This document shows positions 14,766-23,800 of a stretch of DNA of 24,836 nt, piece by piece; the stretch's first letter is position 1, and each line of letters starts with the position of its first letter. Made by a program: the position numbers and the translations under genes. The stretch comes from CAZTDD01 sp964612675 (GTDB taxonomy: Bacteria > Hinthialibacterota > Hinthialibacteria > Hinthialibacterales > JAKPRU01). The notes beneath the pieces are model-generated. The model worked only from the letters and a program-made list of their open reading frames with translations. It made no database searches and was not told the origin of the DNA. Where the stretch lies: positions 1 through 24,836 of the forward strand of contig CAZTDD010000106.1 of assembly GCA_964612675.1 (NCBI GenBank). Reading direction: 5' to 3'.

Positions 14766-15371
14766 TCACGCTGCCTCTTGCTCGGGTCGGGTCGATTCCT
14801 TAAGACTCAACACGTTCGATGCCTGTGCAACGTCAGAAAGGACTTCACCAGACCTGTTGACATGAATTTTTGATTTCGTATCAGAAAGCCATCCTCGGTG
14901 TTGCTTTGAGAAAACGAATCCAAACTGTTCTTCTAAATGATCCTTGAACTGAAGCGCCACCCTGTTGATCTGTTCTTCAAACAAAGCAAGTGACTGTGCT
15001 CTGCTTATGATCTGATTGAGGTATGCATTCAAACTCACGCCCTGTTTCTCCGCATTGCGGACAAGATGCTCATGCATCTCTCCGCTGGTTCTCAAGAGAA
15101 TCCGGCCATTATATTCGTCGGTAACACTACTTTCGCTGTCGGGCTCGGGAATCGGATACCCTTTTTCCATCCATAGCATGAACAGACTATGCTTGCATTC
15201 ATTGACTGACTGGACCGCCTCTTCCACAGTATCCCCAACTCCGACACAAGTCCCCCTTCCAAGAGTTGGAACGTATGCTTCGAACCCTCCTCCTTCTTCT
15301 TCTGGAATAGGCTCAACAACGACTCTGTACTTTAGATTCAACAATCTTTGTAATTGCGTCTGATCAATCAT
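14766..15371 (-). CDS. hicB: HicB-family antitoxin with RHH domain and long C-terminal extension
   Basis: This 201-residue antitoxin is counted from ATG 15371. I preferred it over ATG 15392 because AGGAGAG lies 8 bases upstream and the gene then overlaps the toxin stop by eight bases. Residues 13-80 are the HicB fold (LKYRVVVEPIPEEEGGGFEA, TLGRGTCVGVGDTVEEAVQS). Residues 89-126 are a ribbon-helix-helix domain (GRILLRTSGEMHEHLVRNAE, then GVSLNAYLNQIISRA), able to bind the operator. HicB plus RHH proteins normally end here; this one continues for about 75 residues (127-201; e.g. FKDHLEEQFGFVFSKQHRGW). In TAC systems an added C-terminal region of the antitoxin is the chaperone's target, so this extension is the candidate chaperone-addiction region; that is inference. 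Confidence 0.88.
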   Translation of the reverse strand: MIDQTQLQRLLNLKYRVVVEPIPEEEGGGFEAYVPTLGRGTCVGVGDTVEEAVQSVNECKHSLFMLWMEKGYPIPEPDSESSVTDEYNGRILLRTSGEMHEHLVRNAEKQGVSLNAYLNQIISRAQSLALFEEQINRVALQFKDHLEEQFGFVFSKQHRGWLSDTKSKIHVNRSGEVLSDVAQASNVLSLKESTRPEQEAA

Positions 15372-15681
15372 TATCTTCACTCTCCTGAACATATCGGATG
15401 AATGAGACGACTCTCTTTACGTATAGTTTCTTGACTTTCTTACCACCTGAAACAGGAATTGTAAGCGTATCGTTGTTGATATCAAAATTCCCGCACCCTT
15501 TGCTATACTTAGATGCTTTAAAATCGTTCAGCCTTGTATCTATCAAAGACGGGTGCGCACCCCGAGCTGGCATTTCTAAATGAAGACCGAAATGTTCCGC
15601 AAAAGCGATAAAATCGCGAAAAGGCACGTCTGAGGGTGGATTCTTTGTCCATTTATGTAGGTTCTTCTCGTGCTTGCCCAC
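15364..15681 (-). CDS. hicA: HicA-family toxin heading the chaperone-linked module
   Basis: This is a 105-residue HicA-like protein. It shows the first helix region NPPSDVPFRDFIAFAEHFGL (residues 14-33), RGAHPSLID (40-48) with the expected catalytic histidine at 43, and LTIPVSGGKKVKKLYVKRVV (73-92), equivalent to the usual T-I-P-V-H-G-G-K-x-V-K ending. The loop between the histidine strand and the last strand is about 24 residues, longer than in the other two HicA proteins of this window. The start is GTG 15681; an in-frame stop 39 bases upstream limits alternatives and the ribosome site is weak. It is first in the operon, followed with overlap by hicB. Probable mRNA interferase by family. 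Confidence 0.82.
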   Translation of the reverse strand: MGKHEKNLHKWTKNPPSDVPFRDFIAFAEHFGLHLEMPARGAHPSLIDTRLNDFKASKYSKGCGNFDINNDTLTIPVSGGKKVKKLYVKRVVSFIRYVQESEDND

Positions 15682-15795
15682 TGGATCTTTGCGACTCGAC
15701 AGTTCGGATTTTCTAAATTACCTCCAGATTCTACGACACTCGGAAAAGGCTGACTCAACAAACTCCACGCTAATAATGACGTTGCCTGACTAAAA

Positions 15796-15824
15796 AATGA
15801 TAGCGTATATAGTATCATTGTAAA
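15796..15824 (-). promoter_or_regulatory. Promoter TTTACA-N16-TATCAT overlapped by inverted repeat AATGATA-N10-TATCATT
   Basis: On the minus strand a -35 (TTTACA, 15819-15824) and -10 (TATCAT, 15797-15802) stand 16 bases apart, each five of six to consensus, about 105 bases before the hicA GTG. A perfect inverted repeat with 7-base arms (15796-15802 and 15813-15819) covers the -10 and the spacer. Ribbon-helix-helix antitoxins bind such short dyads, so this is the likely autoregulation site of the module. Confidence 0.55.
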
Positions 15825-16062
15825 CGGCGTGTACGAGAGTTTCTCCGCCAAGAAACACTAGCATCGGCCCTCGTGAATGCCTAGATGTGCCCTAATTTGT
15901 GCCTTCATCATTGTTTTGGCACAACATGTTGTGTTTATTGACATCCCGAGTCTCTGGGACGGATTACAAGTTTTTACATTTGTCTCTCTATCTTATGAGC
16001 CATGCATACGGTTTTCGAGAATTTGGGTGCATCTTGAAGGACTCTTGGACAGGCAGATCGCA
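15825..16062. other. Gap between the TAC module and the reductase; no gene seen
   Basis: This divergent intergenic stretch carries promoters at both ends. A perfect TTGACA at 15938-15943 (plus) has no matching -10 at normal spacing. Short open frames here (15877-16107, 15899-16090) have no ribosome site and no recognisable fold. Confidence 0.5.
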
Positions 16063-16091
16063 TTCACAGGCAATGTACAAAAGAGCATAAT
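16063..16091 (+). promoter_or_regulatory. Promoter TTCACA-N17-CATAAT for the aldo/keto reductase
   Basis: -35 TTCACA (16063-16068) and -10 CATAAT (16086-16091) are each five of six to consensus with the ideal 17-base spacer, about 50 bases before the reductase ATG. Confidence 0.5.
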
Positions 16092-16142
16092 CGGAATAGA
16101 TTATTAACAAGAAGGGTAGATGAATCAAACAGGGAGCCAACC

Positions 16143-17141
16143 ATGGAATACAGACAATTCGGCGATACGGAGCTCAGAGTCAGCGAGATCGGATTCGGGG
16201 CGTGGGGCATCGGCGGCGATGTATGGGGCGAGCCAAACGATGAGGAGTCGCTGCGTGCGCTCCGTCGTGCGTTTGATTTAGGCGTCAGCTTCTATGATAC
16301 GGCCTATGTATATGGTGACGGCCACAGCGAACAGCTGATCGGGCAGGAGTTCACCGGCGGCCGCCGCAATGAGATTGTCATCGGCACAAAGGTGCCGCCG
16401 AAGACCTATCATTGGCCGCCTTTAGCGAGCGAATCATCGAGGGACTCCTTTCCCGCCGATTGGCTCAGGTCGTGTACCGAGCGCAGTCTGCGGAATCTGA
16501 AGACCGACTACATCGACATCCAACAACTCCACTGCTGGACCGACCGTTGGCTGGATGAACCGGAATGGCTGGAGACTCTCGAAAAACTCCGGCAGGAGGG
16601 AAAGATCCGGTATTTCGGCATCTCGATGAACGACTGGGAACCGTATGACGGTGTCGAACTGGTGAAGTCCGGGAATATCAAGTCAGTACAGGTGATCTAC
16701 AACATTTTCGAGCAGCGACCCGAGGAGAAGTTATTCCCGGCGGTCCAGGAGAAAGGTGTCGGGATCATCGCTCGGGTCCCGTTCGAAGAGGGAATTTTGA
16801 CGGGGTCGATAACACCGGACACGAAATTCGCACGCGATGATTGGCGGAAAGAGTGGCTTACGCCGGATCGGTTGGAGGAGGTGGATCGACGGGTCAAGGC
16901 GTTGCGTCCATTTCTCAGCGAGGACACACCGGATTTGCCGACGTTGGCGTTGAAATACTGTTTGCATCATCCGGCAGTGTCGTCGGTGATCCCGGGTATG
17001 CGTAGTGTGAGGCATGTCGAGGCCAACTGTAGGGTGTCGGATGCACGCAAACGGTTGTCCGAGCAGACGGTGGAGGAGCTTCACAGTCATGCGTTTGTTC
17101 ACGGTTGGCGGTACCCGTGGCTGGCGGGAGGTGAAGGTTGA
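16143..17141 (+). CDS. Aldo/keto reductase
   Basis: This 332-residue NAD(P)H-dependent oxidoreductase has a TIM-barrel fold and acts on aldehydes, ketones or sugars. The complete catalytic tetrad is visible: Asp52 and Tyr57 in FYDTAYVYGDGHSEQLIG, Lys83 in IGTKV, and His130 in DIQQLHCW. The family's N-terminal signature R-x-F-G-x-T-x-L-x-V-S-x-I-G-F-G and a C-terminal PGMRSVRHVEAN (cofactor-phosphate region) are present. ATG 16143 is preceded by GGGAG at 8-base spacing. No signal peptide is seen, so it is cytoplasmic. It stands alone between the divergent TAC module and a tRNA gene, so the substrate cannot be guessed from neighbours. Confidence 0.95.
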   Translation: MEYRQFGDTELRVSEIGFGAWGIGGDVWGEPNDEESLRALRRAFDLGVSFYDTAYVYGDGHSEQLIGQEFTGGRRNEIVIGTKVPPKTYHWPPLASESSRDSFPADWLRSCTERSLRNLKTDYIDIQQLHCWTDRWLDEPEWLETLEKLRQEGKIRYFGISMNDWEPYDGVELVKSGNIKSVQVIYNIFEQRPEEKLFPAVQEKGVGIIARVPFEEGILTGSITPDTKFARDDWRKEWLTPDRLEEVDRRVKALRPFLSEDTPDLPTLALKYCLHHPAVSSVIPGMRSVRHVEANCRVSDARKRLSEQTVEELHSHAFVHGWRYPWLAGGEG

Positions 17142-17271
17142 TCGGATTTGACGCGCGTCTTCGACGTGTGCGTAGCTGTGACGGCGGCGTGAATTACGGT
17201 ACAGTACGCAAAATGGAATGAACTAGAGTTCTTTGTTTACTGATACTGAGTGTTGCCGACGAGAGAAACAG

Positions 17272-17345
17272 GCGCCGGTAGCTCAATTGGATAGAGCATC
17301 TGACTTCGGATCAGACGGTTCGGGGTTCGAGTCCCTGCCGGCGCG
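17272..17345 (+). tRNA. tRNA-Arg (anticodon TCG)
   Basis: A 74-base cloverleaf: acceptor GCGCCGG pairs with CCGGCGC, then discriminator G. The D arm contains AGCTCAATTGGATAGAGC. The anticodon stem TCTGA/TCAGA encloses loop CTTCGGA, giving anticodon TCG (codon CGA). The variable loop is 5 bases, and the T arm is CGGGG-TTCGAGT-CCCTG. CCA is not encoded. Confidence 0.97.
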
Positions 17346-17836
17346 AGCTGATTTGACTAGACTTACGTCACTTCCTGAAAATCCCGAAATCCAATCGGTA
17401 AGCCCGCGAGAAATAGTAAAACCCGTTTCACAGCATACGCGAGCACAGTCGCTCGCCCGGCCCGGGAGTCCAACTCCTGAGTCGACGAGGTTCCGGTCGG
17501 CGGAAGACTCGACCAGTAGGGGCTACGCTGGTGTGGTTTTGTTGGAGTTTTGCCTCCGCCCGCGGGTAGTCAGGGAAGTTCACGTATTCCAAGATATGGA
17601 CTATACTCACTGACATAGATAGCCGTATTGTTGCTGGCAATGGGCGAATTTCGTTTAGCCATATCCCAGCCAAGCGACGATTACCAGCTTTGCGTTATTC
17701 TGCTCTCGGTGCCGAGTGTAGTAGATGCTGTTCCAACCCACAGAACCTCATGTTATTCGATCGACGCGTGAAGTCAGCTGCCTGTATATCAATCCGACAG
17801 CGTGCAGATACTCTCAAGATGAAGGAGCATAACTCG
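17346..17836. other. Non-coding stretch with nested hairpins (17465-17510); no gene seen
   Basis: GGAGT-CCA-ACTCC (17465-17477) is followed by GAGTC (17479-17483) pairing with GACTC (17506-17510), which encloses TTCCG-GTCGG-CGGAA (17491-17505). All stems are perfect. I do not match this to a named RNA family. The open frame that runs through the tRNA into this region is an artefact. The upstream extension of the giant gene from TTG 17690 also lies here. Confidence 0.4.
17579..17607 (+). promoter_or_regulatory. Possible promoter TTCACG-N17-TATACT for the giant gene
   Basis: -35 TTCACG (17579-17584, four of six) and -10 TATACT (17602-17607, five of six) stand 17 bases apart. They would give a leader of about 220 bases before GTG 17837. 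Confidence 0.35.
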
Positions 17837-20800
17837 GTGATCTCGACAAAGGGGAACTCGGTTGACAGGATTTTCTCGTATTTACTGGTCCTTATTATCA
17901 TCATTGTTCTGATGAACTTCTTTTGTCTGCCTATTGTCAGAGCGCAGGTATTTTCAAGCCTCGATACGGTAGAAAGAAATCACTCGGACGCTACACCCCC
18001 CCTGTACTCAGAAAACACAGCCGACCTGGGAATGCCCGATTTGACCGTGACCTCGCTTCACACGGAAAACACTTACGATAGCGAGCGGCAGGGCGATGGA
18101 CTTGTTGTTGTCGTTCAGAACCAGGGATCTGTTGCCGCTCACCATTTCGAAGTCGTCGTCAAGAATTGGTATGGTCGCACGATTGCGCTATGGCACGTGT
18201 CAGATCTCAAGGCCGGTGCCTCTGTGCGCTTGAGCGATGAAGACGTAGGCGTCGGAATCGAGGGCCGCTGCGCGATCGTCGATCCCAGCGCTGCAGTGAC
18301 CGAATCCAAGGAAAATAACAATAGTTTCGGACGATTTTTTGGTATATGGCCGCCGTCGATGTCTACGCCTGTGAACTCAGACGTTCAAATTACACGGGCC
18401 AGAGTCTTTTCTTTTCAGACTGCCGAAGAAGCGAAGGGGTTGTCCGGTGTGCCTCCTGTGCTATCTCCTACGTATGCGAGAGCCGGTGACTATGTTGTTG
18501 TGGCTGCGCTTGTCGGCATTTCCGGATTCGATGGCAGCTCCATCGCACAATTTAGCAGCAATCTTACGGAGGTTTTGGACCGACACTTTCAACGTACGAT
18601 ACCGGGTACGGAATCAGCCGGACGGAAAATACTGGAGCAGTCGGATACTCACACAATCCTTTTTGCAACGCAGGTAATTCAGGTCTCCCAAACCGCTTTC
18701 CCACTGAGACCCGAGCACGTCTCTTTTTCGGCTGAACGAAGCGATGGAACGGTGCTAAAGAAAGACGCCGGTATCGTGAGTATTAACGCCAGAGGCCCCA
18801 TGGCTACCGAACAGTCACTCACGATAAATGGGAGAGTTTTGCTCTATGAGGATCTCCCTCGTGGAGGAAGAGTCCAGCTGGAGCCGGGGGACGAGATCGT
18901 CTTGGATGCAACGATCACGACGATCGACGGTCATGCACCCGAGTTCATTACAGCGGATTTCAGTAGTCTCTACCCACCGTCGTTACGGGAGTTTACGAAT
19001 GCCGTTCTTCCAACGTCGTGTCAGTTGACGGATCATGGTGTAATTTGGGCACGGTGGAAATATATTTCGTATGATTTTTCTCCGGGCACTCCGGGATGTT
19101 CGACATTCTTTGATACACTTGCTACAACAAATTACGACCTTGTATCGGCGATTTCTTATTTGCCGGATGTTTCTTTCACTCCTCTCAGTCAAGAGACCGT
19201 GTGGTCGCCTGAAATACCTCCGTCGACGTCGATTTCAGAGCCGAAGGCTTTGTCCATGGGAGCCGACAGCATAACCGGATTGCCTGCTATCGTTGTCCAA
19301 CCTGAAGCGTTTGGGATGTCGGATGCTCTGATTACGATCTCCGTATCCGATCCCGCGACGTTTCAAAATGTGGAAGTGTCGGCCTCAGTCCCTTTTGACG
19401 TGAATCCGTCCAGTATCCGGAGTTATACGCCGATTCAGGTTTACGGCGAGGGGAAACTCATGGATCTGGCGGTTTCTCCTTCGGGAAAGCAAATCGTGAC
19501 GGGGAGTAACGGTGGCTGGGCGGTTCTTTGGGACAGCGAAACAGGTCAAATTCTTCGGCGTTTCTCCGGACACCACGATCGGGTTACTTCCGTGGCGTTT
19601 TCCCCCGATGGACGACAAATCGTGACCGGCAGCGGCGACGGCACTGCGAAATTGTGGGATATCGAGATCGGTCAAGAATTACTGACCTTCAGCGGTCACG
19701 CATCATCTGTGGAATCCGTTGCCTACTCTCCGGGCGGAAAGTGGATTGTGACGGGCGATGCAGATGGAACGGTGACGCTCTGGGACGCAAAGACCGGCCA
19801 GTCTGTCCAAACACTCCGCGGACACAATTCGTGTATAAACTCGGCGGCGTTTTCACCTGACGGTCGATGGATTGCTACCGGCAGTGCCGACACAAGAATA
19901 CATCTGTGGGAGGCGGAAACGGGGCGCTTGGCTCAGACACTTCTCGGTCATCGTGGAAGTGTATTGTGTATAGCCTTCTTCGAGGACAGCCGTCGGCTAG
20001 CGAGCAGCAGCTCCGACGGGACCGCTAAACTCTGGGACACATCGACGGGGCAGCTTATCCAAACGTTCAGTGTAGAAGCTGGAGCCCCCGTGCAGGCGGT
20101 CGCCGTGTCTCAGATCAATGATGAACTTGTTACGGCCAGTTCTGGCGGTGTACGGATATGGGAAATGGAGACCGGTCTCATGTCGCGTCTGCTTGCTCCT
20201 CTTCCCTCGGCAAACCGGGTTAGGATTTCTCCGAATCAAACGTGGATTGTGGCAACGGCGGAGTTCGATCCGGCGTTACGCCTGTATGAATATGAGACAG
20301 GCAACGAGATCAGAATGCTTCGCGGACACAACAATCGCCTAATGTCGATCGGCTTTTCACCGGACGGACGAGGGATTTTGACCGCTGGAGACGGAGGAGA
20401 GGGCGTTCAAGCCCAGTTGTGGGACACGGAAACGGGAGCGGAGATTCAGGCATTCAAAGATTGTGGAGTCGTTATTTCTACGGATTACTCATCGGATGGA
20501 CGATATGTTCTACTAGCGAATGATATCGGTGACGCTCAGCTGTTTGACGTGGAAACAGGACAACCGATCAACAATTTCCATCCGTCCGACAGTATCGGGA
20601 ATGCGGTGTCGGTTGCTATCTCGCCCAATAATACCTATGTGCTGACGGGGCATGAAGGACGTCCGGGATCCTTTGGTCCTGCCAAGGTGTGGGATCTGCA
20701 AACAGGAACTGAGATTCACACTCTGTCGGGTCATGGGGGAAATGTCAAATCGGTCGCGTTTTCGCCGGATGGGAATTGGATCTTGACGGGGAGCGACGAT

Positions 20801-23800
20801 AAGACCGCGAGACTGTGGGACGTGGCAAACGGCCACGAAGTTCGTATCTACATGGGACACAAGAAAGAAGTGGTTTCGGTTGCGTTTTCGCCGGACGGCC
20901 GTTGGGTCTTGACAAGCAGTCTGGATGGAACGGCCAGGCTGTGGAACTTCAAGACAGCCGAACCTGTGTGGACCTTTCATGGCGATAAGGAGCACGGCAT
21001 CCGGTCTGCGGCGTTTTCACCGGATGGACGTTGGATTGTGACAGGAAGCACGCATGGAACGGCAAAAGTATGGGATATCCAAACAGGTGTGGTAATTGCC
21101 ACTTTTCGGTCGCATGTGGGGTCCGCAGTGTGGGCGTTCTTTTCGCCGGATGGGCGCAGAGTGCTAACGGGTGGAGTCCCGTATCCTCTCATGGCGGGGG
21201 AGGGCATTGCGCGGTTGTGGGAGGTAGACTCTCCACGAGTTCTCATCGTTGCAGGCGGAGGCGAATACAAAGGCAACGCGCTCATCGAACAGACGAAAGC
21301 ACTTTCTGCATACGCCTATTCAATCTGCAGGACACGCGGTTATGAAAAAGAGGATATCCGATGGCTGTCCGCCTTCGATGCGGAGCAGGATGCAGATGGA
21401 GACCTTGTCAATGATGTATTTGGATCGGCTACGAGACAAAACCTGCGCAAAGCCATCACCGATTGGGCAAGAAGCGACCTTATTTCTTCCGGACGTCGGC
21501 TGCTGATCTATATGATCGATCACGGATTCGCTTTGCCTCGGGCGACAGGAGGCAAAGAAGTTTATTTTCGGCTCAATGAAAACGAGGCAGTCTCGTCCCT
21601 GGAATTGGATTCCTGGCTCGATTCGTTGACAGGGGAGTCAACCCAAATCGACGTCACGCTGGTGGTCGATTCCTGTTACTCGGGTATTTTCGTTCAGAAT
21701 TGTCTGCCTTCCCCCAGAGGGAAACGCCAGGTGATATCGAGCACAAGTTCCGATACGGAGGCGGTCATTATGCCGCCGCCTGATCTCACCTCGTTTAGTT
21801 ATGTATTTTGGGGGGCTGCCTATATGGGTGCCAAAATGAAAGAGGCAGTCCGAGCCGCCACGGGCTTCTTCCAAGAGTTCAGTATCTCCGGTCAGCGTCC
21901 CCAAATGGATGACAATGGAGACGGAGTTTTTGATGAGCATGACGGTTTCGCCATGGGGAGCAATCGGTTTGGTCGGGGGTGGGGGTACGCCGGGCAGGGG
22001 TCGGGCGAGTTTCCAGTTTTTGATGAGATTTATCCCTCGGAAGATACGCTCATGACGGTTCATCGAGGAGCTTCCGTGGATCTCACAGCACAGGTCGTTC
22101 CCGGCTCCAACCCGGAGGAGATTTGGGCCGTCGTCCGTCTTCCAGCCCCACAGACAATCTCCGGTGAATCAATCCTAGCCAACGAGAGCATTCGAAAAGT
22201 ATCGCTTGTCGAAGATCCAACGGATACGAATACGTGGTCGGCTAAGCTGGAGGATCTTCAGGAAAAAGGAGTGTATATTGTCAGTTTCACGGCACGTCTA
22301 AAGCACAATCGCCTCTCCCGTCCCAAAATCACTCGAATCAAAGTCAGCGAGGAGCCGAACCCAGAAGAGACTCTGACGATACGCGCACTGCTTGCTGCAG
22401 GGGGTGGATCCCGGCTCCGTTCGTTCTCTGAGGGTATGGTTTCCTACGCTCTTCAAGTGTGTCAGAAACGCGGCTATCCAAATGACAATATTCGAATCCT
22501 CGGTCGCGATCATCCAACACAACAGCGGGAATTCCTTGATACGCTGAGAACCCTCGCTGTGCCGGAATCTCCAGAAAAAAGCCTTCGCCTTTTTCTCTAT
22601 CTTGTCGGCGATGGCTCACCGGAAGGAGTGTTTTTCTTTGGTGAAGATGAGACGATTGCTGCACCGGAACTCCTTGATACACTCAACGATCTTCAGGCAT
22701 CTCATCCAACGTTGGAAGTTATTCTCGTTGTCGATAGCCCCTACGCAGGCAAATTTGTAGAAGCGAACGCAGACGATACATCCGGAAGACGGTTAGTAAT
22801 TGCAGGTACGTCTACCAAGGGAAAAGGGTTGTTTATTCAGACACTCTCTCAGTTGTCCTTCAGCAAGTATTTCTTGGGCAATGCGTATCGAGGGGAGGAT
22901 TTGTGGACATCTTATGACGGTGCGTATCTATCATTGGTGGATGGGCTGAAGCAGCCGGAGCCGCTGTTGGACGACGATGGCGATGGACGAACAACAAAGA
23001 GCGACGGCTTACTTGCGGAGAAATGGTTCATCGGTCGTCGGGGGGCCTTGGCGGGCTCTGATGCTGCGGCTGTACCAACCCTCCTTCGGTCGTCCGAGTT
23101 TGATAGCCCCCTGAGCGGGGATGTTACTGTCTGGGTGGATGTTTTGGAAGCGGCGGTACCGGATCGAGTGTGGGGGACCGTTGTGCCAAAGGACGGTGGT
23201 GGCACCTCCCTCGCATCTACTTTTCATGAAATCGACTTATCACGCGAGGGTAGTTCTTGGCGGTGGTCGGGTACAATCCAAGAATCGTCATTTGATGCAG
23301 CAGGCGAATACGCGCTGGTGTTCCATGCCTTGTATGAGCAGGACAAGCTATCCGAACCACTGACGGTTTTTTTACCGTATGGAGAAGTTCCTCTTACACC
23401 GAGTCCCTCACAGACACCGACACACTCCCCCATGGCCACGCCTACTCCAACCCTGACACCGACTCCAAGCGAAGACGTTGCGATGGACTACATCGTTGTC
23501 TCGCAAGGCTATGGCGGGAATACGGCGAATAAGCTGGTTCGAACGAGCGATTTGCGACGGATTACGAATTTCCCGGCGCTTCCCAGCACGTTCGCCGAGT
23601 ATCTGCAGACAACAACCGAGCGCTCGGTCAATACGGCCATCGCGGATATCGACGGAGATGGGATCACTGATATTGTCACGGCGGTCGGCCCGGGCGGGAT
23701 GGGCTCGATTGCGCCGTCGATTCTTGTGGCGTGGTCCCCGTTCGGTGGGAAGAATGACGGTCCGCGTGTGATTACGTCGAAAAACGTTTTCGCACTGGGT

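Noticed and set aside
15877..16107. 76-codon plus-strand open frame in the TAC-reductase gap
   Set aside because: It has no Shine-Dalgarno sequence and no recognisable fold, and it overlaps the reductase promoter.
17233..17613. Open frame containing VAQLDRASDFGSDGSGF
   Set aside because: It is the well-known false translation of a tRNA gene; the cloverleaf at 17272-17345 explains it.
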